From Anaerohalosphaeraceae bacterium (lineage in GTDB: Bacteria; Planctomycetota; Phycisphaerae; Sedimentisphaerales; Anaerohalosphaeraceae), in assembly GCA_035378985.1 (NCBI GenBank), contig DAOSUR010000001.1:124001-188000 (forward strand): 64,000 nucleotides of DNA, read 5' to 3'. The notes beneath the pieces are model-generated. The model made no database searches. It was not told where the DNA came from and was given only the letters and a program-made list of their open reading frames with translations. Each line of letters begins with the position of its first letter. Position 1 is the first letter of the stretch. The translations under genes were made by a program, and so were the position numbers. Shown here piece by piece: positions 51,693 to 59,431 of this stretch.

Positions 51693-52258
51693 AACCATCG
51701 GCACACGGGGACATGGCTGAGATTGACCATTCTGCTTCTTTTGTCTCTATACGCTATACAGAAAATCAAATACAGCTGTGAGATTCCGGTTTACCAGGTT
51801 TATTCCTCTGTCTGAAACTGTTTATTCAGGAGCATCACCGAATGCCCCTCAGCCGGCAGGAGCTCCTGGAAAAGGGGTACCTGAAAGCGGAAACGGAGAA
51901 TCAAAAAGAGACTTATGAGGTCCGCTGTGACATCATCGAGGTTGTCAGCCGAATCCCGGCGGACGACACGGAAGGCAAAATGGAGGGAACCTGGTCAAGA
52001 GCTCCCTTTGAAAAGTTTTTTATCCGCTACGGAATTAATAAAAATGACCTTGCAGAAAAAAACGGGGTCCTGCTTGACAGAAAGACGGGACAAGCCGTTC
52101 TGCTCTTTACAGGCCTCTGGTCGTCTTTGTTATCGAAAACATATCGGAAACTATCGACGGCTTTATATATGGAATTGGTTAAGGCCGGCGAATCTGATGA
52201 AGCGAAAGAAGAAGGAAACAGCGTGCACACTTCACCACAGCTACAGCAAAAGGGGTAA
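51690..52258 (+). pseudogene. Family-I immunity gene, frameshifted (copy 3)
   Basis: The first part reads TWLRLTILLLLLSLYAIQKI and KYSCEIPVYQVYSSV, then a stop. Two extra bases near 51812 shift the frame, after which CLKLFIQEHHRMPLSRQELL, EKGYLKAE, EKFFIRYGINKNDL, DRKTGQAVLLFTGL and KTYRKLSTALYMELV continue to 52258. It aligns well with 49112-49645. The intact downstream frame starts at 51842. No tip precedes it directly. Confidence 0.7.
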
Positions 52259-52416
52259 CCACTTGTGAACTCTATATGGGCAGCATCTCCTGTGATGCCG
52301 CTGATATGTGGAAACAAAACCTCGTCTCTCTGAGTTGGATCTATCAATTCCCACTGTCGGACTGCAGGGATTTTGCCGGACGTACTGGAGACGCAATAAC
52401 CAATACTTGTCCCTGA
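52213..52416 (+). pseudogene. C-terminal fragment of an NNQQVCC-type tip (module 11)
   Basis: In frame 1: AKGVTTCELYMGSISCDAAD, MW, then WIYQFPLSDCRDFAGRTGDA and NTCP with TGA at 52414. It keeps the ISC-xA ... W ... DC-xxFA ... CP-end pattern of tips 3, 6 and 7, but the Rhs linker and the Cys-rich domain are lost. Its 5' end runs into the end of the broken immunity gene, which marks a recombination joint. Confidence 0.6.
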
Positions 52417-52427
52417 GGATTTCGAGA

Positions 52428-52677
52428 ATGAAGAACTATCATTCATGGTTTGTTGTTTTTTGTCTTTTTCCTTCCGAAAACAAACGAAGAAATTCGCAAA
52501 ACGCAAACCGCTTCTCCTTATGGTGCATTGGAAAATGCAATCATTATCGCATTGGACGGCTATTACACCGATGGAGCAACGGCGGAGATGCTGAAGGACT
52601 TTGAGTATATATCTTATGGAAACAAATGCGAACTCCCCTACTTTTCTGAATATTACAATAATAGAATAAAAAAGTGA
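52428..52677 (+). pseudogene. Short immunity-like gene after module 11, frameshifted
   Basis: ATG 52428 has GAGGA eight bases upstream (within the stop region of the preceding tip) and reads MKNYHSWFVVFCLF. A shift in the T-rich tract near 52450-52470 leads to the frame FVFFLPKTNEEIRKTQTASP, then ALENAIIIALDGYYTDGATA and CELPYFSEYYNNRIKK, ending at 52677. The product would be a secreted or membrane-anchored protein of about 80 residues. Confidence 0.45.
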
Positions 52678-52763
52678 TGAAAGAGGGAGAAATCGTCTGG
52701 CCAGGCAATTCTCAAAACTGATAGAATTTGGTAATTAACAGAAAGCCAATGTTGCTCGTTTTT

Positions 52764-53005
52764 GGGGGTCGGTACCGTGGCTGGCCTGGCAGATTCTGGG
52801 CAATTATTACGCCTTTACGGGGCGGGAATTGGACCGGGTGGGAATGTCCCAAACGGGATTTTTGGAAATTATGTACTATCGCGCCCGGTATGATGCCCCG
52901 GACACCGGCCGGTTCCTCCAGCCCGACCCGCTGGGGAGGAAGAAACAAGAAGTAAGAAGAATGAAAAATTGGGGAAAAACTGCTTTGAAGAGGTTTTTTT
53001 CTTGA
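52764..53005 (+). pseudogene. Last Rhs core remnant
   Basis: The frame reads GSVPWLAWQILGNYYAFTGR, ELDRVGMSQTGFLEIMYYRA and DTGRFLQPDPLG. It then leaves Rhs with RKKQEVRRMKNWGKTALKRF before TGA at 53003. There is no tip and no immunity gene after it, so it marks the right boundary of the array. Confidence 0.75.
52790..52935 (+). repeat. Rhs core-end repeat, copy 4 (146 bp)
   Basis: Full-length copy of the unit at 40348-40493, with a DAP variant (RYDAPDTGRF) also seen at 45062. Confidence 0.9.
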
Positions 53006-53030
53006 CAAAAGCGGTCTTTTATTGGAAAAT
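53002..53030 (+). promoter_or_regulatory. Probable promoter of the secreted dockerin-tailed protein gene
   Basis: A perfect TTGACA (53002-53007), a 17-base spacer and GAAAAT (53025-53030). It gives a leader of about 140 bases, which contains the hairpin TTTGCCG-acac-CGGCAAA (53125-53142) followed six bases later by six T. Confidence 0.5.
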
Positions 53031-53124
53031 GTTTTTCTGATACGAGTGTCGAAGAGGACTCGGCCAAAACAGCCGGATTTCCCTTCTCCTCCCTCGCTCT
53101 TTCCAAGCATCTGAAAACAGTAGT

Positions 53125-53154
53125 TTTGCCGACACCGGCAAAGTGTGGTTTTTT
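53125..53154 (+). promoter_or_regulatory. Leader hairpin ahead of the 53176 gene
   Basis: A 7-base stem with a 4-base loop, then GTGTGG and TTTTTT, 22 bases before the start codon. It could attenuate transcription or end read-through from the Rhs array. Confidence 0.35.
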
Positions 53155-53175
53155 GATTCATAAGGAGGGCAGAAA

Positions 53176-54852
53176 ATGAAGCGAACACTCTTTCTTTTTC
53201 CATTTTTCCTGCTGACTGCATCGATTTGTTTTTCCGGCGATTTCTACTGGGCGGAAGCGGTAGACGGTGAAATGGGACAATCAGATAATTGGAATCCGCC
53301 GGGGGTGCCGGGGCCCGATGACCTTGTTTATTTTACGCTGCCGAGCGCCTACACCGTCTGGTTCGAATCCGATTACACCCACGACCGAATGACCGTCGAC
53401 GGTTCAGACCTGACGCTCCAGTTGAACGGCCATACCTATCTGCTGGACGGCACGGCCGACTACAACCGCACTGTCCTTCTTGCCAATACACAATCCAGCG
53501 CTTTACGCATCGGCGGAGGAGGTGTTTTCAGCGGTGATCTGCTGATTGGGGACAATGACCCTCAAACCTTTGGAGCCCTTCATCTGAGCGGACCGGATAC
53601 CTTTTGGATCGGTTATCGAATGGACGGCTGGCACGGCTTTTTTTACGGTGTGCTCGGCTCGGCGCAGGTCTCTGTGACAGATGGGGCCCTTCTGGAACAC
53701 GGGCATGGCCAGAGCGGCATTGGCGGAAAAGCGGATTTTCTCATCGACGGAGAGGGCACAGAATGGTTTGTCGGCGGCTATTTCGGTATGTCCAACGATG
53801 GCGATACAAAAGTGAATCTGAGCAATGGAGCCCGGACAAGATTCGGCTATCTGGAAATGGCCATACATGCTCGTTCCTCCGCCGTCATCGAGCTTATTGG
53901 AACTGCCCATCAAACAGAACTGCTTATTGAAAACAATTGGTGGGACCCCATCAGTCTGCGCCTCGGACAGGGCGGCACAGCCGCCGTCAATCTGACCGGC
54001 TCCAAACTGCTCCATCTCGGGCATACCGCCATCGCCCTTTATCCCGGCAGCCGCGGAGAACTGAATATTTATGAAGGCTCCTGGGCGGACCTGCAGGGCT
54101 CCGTTGCGGTCGGGGGAACCCTGAACAAGCCGGGCGGACAGGGATTGATTTCTTTCTCCGCTGACCTGGACAATGGTTTGTACGCTGAGCTTTCGGCAGC
54201 CAATCACCAGGCCGGAGAGCAGATTACAGTCTGGCCGGAGGGGGCGATTCGGATGGACGGCGGGTATATTTCCGCCGAATACAGCCCGGGCATGACCAAT
54301 CCGATTGTACTCAAAGGAGGAACGCTGGAGGGCTGGGGATGGATTCGAGCCAACGTAGTCAATGAAAGCGGCGTCGTCATGCCCGGTGTCAGCGGAATAT
54401 GGAAATTTCTGGATGTCATTTACAATTATTATCAGGGACCAAACGGCACTCTGAAAATCGGCATCGGCGGCCCCTCCTTCGCCTGGGACTATTCGGTTCT
54501 GACTGCACAAGCCCAGGAAGGCGGACAAGTCGTGCTGGATGGGTACCTCGACGTGGACCTGCTGGATGGTTATGTACCGAATTACGAAGACTCGTTTGCA
54601 ATTATTGAAGCCAGCCATATCAGCGGCCGGTTTCTCAATGCGGTCTCCGAAGTGATTTTCGAAGAAGGAACGTTTGATATCCTTTACCAGACGGACCGGG
54701 TTGTTCTGACGCACTTCCGCAGCGAGCCCCGATGTCCTTCTTATTCCTATGCCGACCTGAACCGGGACTGCCGCGTGACTATGAGCGATTTGGCTGTTTT
54801 GGCCGGACAGTGGCTCGAGTGCAGATATGAACCGGGCGATTTTTGTCCGTAA
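53176..54852 (+). CDS. Secreted beta-rich protein with Phycisphaerae-type dockerin-like C-terminus
   Basis: The 558-residue protein has a signal peptide (TLFLFPFFLLTASICFSG, cleavage near residue 20). A long repeat-poor beta-rich body follows, with GGGVFSGDLLIGDNDPQTFG, NLSNGARTRFGYLEMAIHAR and LNIYEGSWADLQGSVAVGGT, which resemble autotransporter-like or PEP-CTERM-type strands. The end is YADLNRDCRVTMSDLAVLAG, QWLECR and FCP. This 'DLNxDCxVxxxDLAxLAxQWL' tail, similar to one half of a dockerin, is frequent on secreted proteins of this class and may attach them to the surface. AAGGAGG lies before the ATG. Confidence 0.8.
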   Translation: MKRTLFLFPFFLLTASICFSGDFYWAEAVDGEMGQSDNWNPPGVPGPDDLVYFTLPSAYTVWFESDYTHDRMTVDGSDLTLQLNGHTYLLDGTADYNRTVLLANTQSSALRIGGGGVFSGDLLIGDNDPQTFGALHLSGPDTFWIGYRMDGWHGFFYGVLGSAQVSVTDGALLEHGHGQSGIGGKADFLIDGEGTEWFVGGYFGMSNDGDTKVNLSNGARTRFGYLEMAIHARSSAVIELIGTAHQTELLIENNWWDPISLRLGQGGTAAVNLTGSKLLHLGHTAIALYPGSRGELNIYEGSWADLQGSVAVGGTLNKPGGQGLISFSADLDNGLYAELSAANHQAGEQITVWPEGAIRMDGGYISAEYSPGMTNPIVLKGGTLEGWGWIRANVVNESGVVMPGVSGIWKFLDVIYNYYQGPNGTLKIGIGGPSFAWDYSVLTAQAQEGGQVVLDGYLDVDLLDGYVPNYEDSFAIIEASHISGRFLNAVSEVIFEEGTFDILYQTDRVVLTHFRSEPRCPSYSYADLNRDCRVTMSDLAVLAGQWLECRYEPGDFCP

Positions 54853-54856
54853 TCCG

Positions 54857-55876
54857 TTATTCTTCGAGGAGGTATCCGAATTTTTCGCGGGCCTCTTTTT
54901 TGATGGATTCCATAATCAGCGGAAAGTGCCTGAGCGGTTCGAGCTCTCCCTGAATTCCGGCTCGCCGTTTCAGGGCTCCCGTTTCCAGATAAGGGGACTG
55001 GAGGGTGTACACCGCACGAAGGCCGTGCGCTTCCAGCCCGTCCAGATTCGGCCAGGGCAGTGAGACAGGCGGCTGGTCGGTCAAACCCGGAAACCGACAG
55101 GGTGTAATCTGACCGGTTTCAAATCCGACATTCATCTGACGGCGGAGGAGTTTATCCGCCGTGAACCACTTGCCCCGCATCCGCTCCAAAAACGCAAGTG
55201 CCTGCGAACGGGAAACAACCTGAAGTTCCTGAAGCGTTTGCCGGATTAATTCCGTCATAGCCCGGTTATAATCAGGCACCGTCATCGCCCCGCTCTGGAT
55301 AGCCCTGACGGCCAGATGAGCCCCCAGAGCGTTTGAATACAAATCCTCCCAGGAAAAAGCAGACTCGTGTTCGGGCTCAATCAGGGCAAAACGCAGCCCC
55401 TGCCAGGTGAGCATCTCGTGCCAAACAGAGGAATGATAGGCCACTGCCGGCGCGATAATCACAGCGGCCTCGTGAGCAATCTTCTCCCGCTCAACGCGCG
55501 GACGGTTCATCCAGTCTGACGGGTATGTCAGTTGAACCGTATTGGTTGTCAATTCAAAAGCCGGACCGACCTGGAACCGACTTCGTCCGTTAACGACGGC
55601 GGCGTAGGCCTTCAGATAGGCATGCCGGGTCAGGTCCGCCGTTCCGCGGAGATGGTCAGGATCGATGGTGCCCCCCCGAAGCGTGTACAAAATCCCATAC
55701 CCCTCGCGGCCGCCGTATCCGTAGGAATGAGTCCCCAGATTATTGGGGTCGCCGTAATACTGTTTCGGCGTAAATCCCCAGCGCGGGCGAGGTCCGCCGT
55801 CCAATCCGCAGCCGCCCAAAACCAAAACAGCAGCAAGTCCCATCGCAGCCGAAAGTCTTTTCCACCAGCAAATCAT
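54857..55876 (-). CDS. DUF4056-like lipoprotein
   Basis: The 339-residue protein has a lipoprotein signal (MGLAAVLVLGGCGLDGG, lipobox LGGC). The mature part includes GTHSYGYGGREGYGILYTLR, GGTIDPDHLRGTADLTRH and HEMLTWQGLRF, which recall DUF4056 proteins; this naming is from memory and moderately sure. The His and Asp pattern (DPDHLRGTADLTRH) might bind metal. The gene overlaps the pbp2 stop by 4 bases (ATGA), so it belongs to the mre transcript. Confidence 0.65.
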   Translation of the reverse strand: MICWWKRLSAAMGLAAVLVLGGCGLDGGPRPRWGFTPKQYYGDPNNLGTHSYGYGGREGYGILYTLRGGTIDPDHLRGTADLTRHAYLKAYAAVVNGRSRFQVGPAFELTTNTVQLTYPSDWMNRPRVEREKIAHEAAVIIAPAVAYHSSVWHEMLTWQGLRFALIEPEHESAFSWEDLYSNALGAHLAVRAIQSGAMTVPDYNRAMTELIRQTLQELQVVSRSQALAFLERMRGKWFTADKLLRRQMNVGFETGQITPCRFPGLTDQPPVSLPWPNLDGLEAHGLRAVYTLQSPYLETGALKRRAGIQGELEPLRHFPLIMESIKKEAREKFGYLLEE

Positions 55877-58026
55877 GGATTGGCCCCCTGCTCACTTCGG
55901 CCTGCGGAAGGCTTCGCAGCTGCCGGATTCCTGGGCTTCACGCCGATGTAGCCCGCCTCATAACAAAACTGAAGGATTTGTCTTCCCACCGGAGCGGCAT
56001 ATCCGGAACCGGAAAGTCCGCCGGGCACCGCCACCACAATCACAACGCTGCGGTCCGCTGAATCCTCCGCAAAACATTCGAACCAGGCCATATCCGGGTT
56101 TTCCGTTGAGCCGGTCTTGCCGTAAATCTTCAGTTCTCTGCGGAGCGGAAAATCCAGAAAGGTGCTGTAGGCCGTTCCGCCGTCTTCATAAACAGCTGCA
56201 TGCATCCCTTCCCGAATCACGGAAAGCGTTTTGGGCGAAACAGAAAGAATTTTCTGGTGTTTCTGATTAAATGGGTCATCATCCAGATAAATCAGACGAG
56301 GGGGCTTGTAAATCCCGCCGCGAACCAGGGCCGCCAGAGCATTAGCCGCCTGCAAAACAGTCACCCGCAGGTTCCCCTGCCCGATTCCCCAGAACCGCTT
56401 TTCCGACTGCCGATTGGAAGGAATCGGGCGAATCTGTTCGGGGCTCGTATAGGGTGTCTGCTGGACACCATATTCGATGCTGCCGTGCGCCTGCGGAAGC
56501 GTTCCCCAGGAAACAACCTGCTCTCCGGTCTTCGGATCAACATACTCCACAGGAGAAAGCACACGTCTCCCAAACCCCAACTCAAAAAACCATCGCTGCA
56601 GCGCCCCGCTGTCAATCCGGTCAGCCAGGCGGGAAAAATAAATATTGCAGCTGCCGCGCAGAGCATTTCGGGCAATGTTGCCGCCCTCATCCGCCCATCG
56701 CCAGTCATGTCCCATCCGGGAGAAGCGTGTCTGGGCCAGGCAGCTGGGCCATCCCTGGGGCGGTGAATGGGCCGGACAGGAGATTATTTCATTCGGGGTA
56801 ATTTTCTTTTCTTCCAGACCAATAAGCAGAATTAAAGGTTTAATGGTGGAGCCGGGCGGATAATTATCCTCCAGCGCCTTGTGTTTTAGGGGCGTATTAG
56901 GGTCCGTTAAAAGCCGACCGGCCATCTGCCGCGCTTTATTCAAATCGTATTGCGGCGTAGAAACTAGGGCGAGGATATCGCCCGTTGCCGCTTCGAGCAC
57001 AACAGCGGAAGTGCGGCGGCTGACAACAGCGGCCACTTCCGGCGGCAAATCCGGATTCTGGAGATACTTTTCGATGCGTTCCTGCAAATCCACATCCAGC
57101 GTCAGCTGAACCGTCCGCCCATACTGCGGTTCTTTCCGCTGAAGCAGATGCCCATCCTTATCATAAACGACTTCTCCCCGACGTCCTCGCAGAATCGGCT
57201 CACACATCCGCTCAATCCCTGCTTTGCCGATAAGCTCCCCCTCCAGATAACGCAGGTATTCGTCCTGACTGAAGAGGTCCTTTTCTTCTTCCTGAACCAG
57301 TCCAACCCAGCCGATAATCTGACAGGCGGCCGTGCGTCTGGGATAAAAACGCTGGCCGTGCGTTCGGATTTCGACATCTTTCAATCCGCTCAGCTCGGCC
57401 TGGGCCTCCACCAGATGGTCGGCGGGAATCTCAAATACCGGATAGGTTTGCTGCATTTCCACCAGACGAACCCCGAGAACATCCGCAGGTTTGAGTTCTT
57501 CTTTCTGACGGCGGTAATCTTCTATCGACCCGTTGGGATTGACTCTTCTCCACTGAACGTAACAGCCCATTTCCCAAATCCGATTGTTGATGCGTTCAAC
57601 CGACTGAATCACTTCTCCGCGGGGGGCACCGATTCGCTCCGCAAACGCCAAAATCCGATTGAGACGATTGAAATCCTCCGCATAGCGTGCCTGAAGATCA
57701 TAGCGAAGACGCTGGACGGAGAGTCCTTCTTCGAGCCCCTGCCGCTGTATCTGGGCTTCCCAGAAACGCTCATCCAGAAGGCGACAGAGGCGATAATTGA
57801 CATAGGCATAAAAAACCGGCACATCTTTAGCCAGAACCACGCCCTTGCGGTCGAGAATATTTCCGCGAATCGTCGGCAGCGGCTGGGGCTCCAAGATCTG
57901 CTTGTCAGCGATGGCCTGCCGATACTCCTGACAGTGCACAATCTGCAGACTCCCCAGCCGAATTAAACAAATCAATGCGGCTAAAGCAAAAAGGATAATC
58001 AGGATAGTTAATCTAACTTTATACAT
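55873..58026 (-). CDS. mrdA: Penicillin-binding protein 2 (elongation transpeptidase)
   Basis: The 717-residue protein has an N-terminal helix (residues about 7-27), a pedestal domain with RGNILDRKGVVLAKD, and the transpeptidase motifs SxxK (STIK, 393-396), SxN (SCN, 459-461) and KTG (KTGS, 637-640). It crosslinks peptidoglycan in the rod complex with RodA, MreC and MreD. RodA is not seen in the window. The chosen ATG overlaps the mreD stop by 8 bases; the frame opens 30 codons earlier. Its presence shows this planctomycete makes peptidoglycan. Confidence 0.95.
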   Translation of the reverse strand: MYKVRLTILIILFALAALICLIRLGSLQIVHCQEYRQAIADKQILEPQPLPTIRGNILDRKGVVLAKDVPVFYAYVNYRLCRLLDERFWEAQIQRQGLEEGLSVQRLRYDLQARYAEDFNRLNRILAFAERIGAPRGEVIQSVERINNRIWEMGCYVQWRRVNPNGSIEDYRRQKEELKPADVLGVRLVEMQQTYPVFEIPADHLVEAQAELSGLKDVEIRTHGQRFYPRRTAACQIIGWVGLVQEEEKDLFSQDEYLRYLEGELIGKAGIERMCEPILRGRRGEVVYDKDGHLLQRKEPQYGRTVQLTLDVDLQERIEKYLQNPDLPPEVAAVVSRRTSAVVLEAATGDILALVSTPQYDLNKARQMAGRLLTDPNTPLKHKALEDNYPPGSTIKPLILLIGLEEKKITPNEIISCPAHSPPQGWPSCLAQTRFSRMGHDWRWADEGGNIARNALRGSCNIYFSRLADRIDSGALQRWFFELGFGRRVLSPVEYVDPKTGEQVVSWGTLPQAHGSIEYGVQQTPYTSPEQIRPIPSNRQSEKRFWGIGQGNLRVTVLQAANALAALVRGGIYKPPRLIYLDDDPFNQKHQKILSVSPKTLSVIREGMHAAVYEDGGTAYSTFLDFPLRRELKIYGKTGSTENPDMAWFECFAEDSADRSVVIVVAVPGGLSGSGYAAPVGRQILQFCYEAGYIGVKPRNPAAAKPSAGRSEQGANP

Positions 58027-58546
58027 GGCCCAGCCGTATCCCGGAAGAGCGTCCCGGCCGCGGTTTTTTGAGGAACGGCCACAGCCGTTCGAACAGCGGC
58101 CACAAAACCGGGACAACTGCCGCCGTATATAAAGCCCGTCCCAGCAGAACCCGCATCGGCAAAACTCCTGCCTGTTCGGTTTTTAAGACAGCCAAACCGT
58201 GTGAGGCCGCCATCAAGATCAGCGAGGCCGCCAAAACCGCCGCAATCTGATAAACCGAAGAACGGACATTCAGGAGCCCCTGCATCTGACAAAGCAGCGA
58301 ACCGGCCAGCCCCCAGCAGACAGTATTGGGCCCCATCACCGGTCCGGCCAAATCCGCCGCAAACCCCAGCAGAAAGGAAAGAATAACCGCTTCAAACGGT
58401 TCGGCCCGCAGGGAGGCAAAAATCAGCAGAACCAGCAGAACGCTCGGACGCACCTGGCCGTACCCGAACGCAATCAGATTCAGCAGATTGCCGGCCTCCA
58501 GCAGGGCAGCCAGCACTGTCAGCAGAATGAACCAAGACCACCGCAT
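58019..58546 (-). CDS. mreD: Rod shape-determining protein MreD
   Basis: The 175-residue protein is mostly hydrophobic, with five or six helices (FILLTVLAALLEAGNLLNLI, VRPSVLLVLLIFASLRAEPF, VILSFLLGFAADLAGP). The RPSVLLVLLIFASL and GFAADLAGP segments match the MreD pattern. It lies 8 bases after mreC and overlaps PBP2 by 8 bases, the canonical order. Confidence 0.9.
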   Translation of the reverse strand: MRWSWFILLTVLAALLEAGNLLNLIAFGYGQVRPSVLLVLLIFASLRAEPFEAVILSFLLGFAADLAGPVMGPNTVCWGLAGSLLCQMQGLLNVRSSVYQIAAVLAASLILMAASHGLAVLKTEQAGVLPMRVLLGRALYTAAVVPVLWPLFERLWPFLKKPRPGRSSGIRLGHV

Positions 58547-58554
58547 AGACGTCT

Positions 58555-59388
58555 TTATTTTGCCTCCGCCGTCGAAAGCGGCGGAACAACCACCGCCACA
58601 ATCTTCTGGGCGTATGCATCATCCACCGGACGAACGGTAATATCCCACAGGAGCGGATGCTCTTCATCCGGACGAACCCGTACGCAGCGGCCGACCACCA
58701 GCGGGGTTTCCAGAATCCCCGGCTGCGGTGCGGCGTACACAACATCCCCTTCGCGAATATCATAATCGCGGGACAGCAGCGGAATCCGACAGCCGTTCTT
58801 TCCATCACCCGACATTCGTCCGATATATTCCACTTCCGCCCCTTCCCGACGAATCCGGACCTCCATCGTAACCGCGGAATCCGTCAACAGCCGGACCCGA
58901 GAAAAACGGGCAGACACCTCCTGAACAATCCCAAGCACACTGTCGCCTTTTTCGGAAAGCACCATTTGTCCGGGAGCCAGACCGTGGTCGCTGCCGCGGC
59001 TGATAATCAATTCGTGTCGAATCCCTCTTACAGAGGAACTCACGGGTGCCAGCACCAGTCCCGCCCACGGAAGCGGAACCTCTTTCCGAAACCGAGCCAG
59101 CGTTTCATATTCCCGATGAAGAGTATGATATTGGGCCGCAAGATTCTGGTAGGCCTTCCAGAGCCGCTCGTACTCCGCCGCATCAACCGCCTGTCCGCTT
59201 TCTGCGGAACTTTGGGCTCGCTGGACTTCAAGGGTTCGCCCCAGCCGCAAAAACGGATCAAAAATGCGAACAAAAAGAAAATTCAGATGGCATGTCAACC
59301 GCTGGGGCAGCCAAAGAAGAATAAACCCTGCCAGAAGCAGGGTTACAAACAAAAGGCCCGGTGATAAGTAAATTTTTCGAACGGCCAT
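58555..59388 (-). CDS. mreC: Rod shape-determining protein MreC
   Basis: The 277-residue protein has one N-terminal helix (LLFVTLLLAGFILLWLPQRL), a coiled-coil (residues about 70-110, LWKAYQNLAAQYHTLHREYE) and the two beta-barrel domains with ELIISRGSDHGLAPGQMVLS and GIVQEVSARFSRVRLLTDSA. MreC links MreB to the periplasmic synthases. It follows mreB by 43 bases. Confidence 0.93.
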   Translation of the reverse strand: MAVRKIYLSPGLLFVTLLLAGFILLWLPQRLTCHLNFLFVRIFDPFLRLGRTLEVQRAQSSAESGQAVDAAEYERLWKAYQNLAAQYHTLHREYETLARFRKEVPLPWAGLVLAPVSSSVRGIRHELIISRGSDHGLAPGQMVLSEKGDSVLGIVQEVSARFSRVRLLTDSAVTMEVRIRREGAEVEYIGRMSGDGKNGCRIPLLSRDYDIREGDVVYAAPQPGILETPLVVGRCVRVRPDEEHPLLWDITVRPVDDAYAQKIVAVVVPPLSTAEAK

Positions 59389-59431
59389 ATCCTATTATCG
59401 GTCAACAGCCGCGTCCGCTGTTCCGGACGGA

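Noticed and set aside
39654..53005. Search for integrase, transposase or attachment sites bounding the Rhs array
   Set aside because: None seen; the array is bordered by the radical-SAM gene and the secreted protein gene with no flanking direct repeat that I could find.
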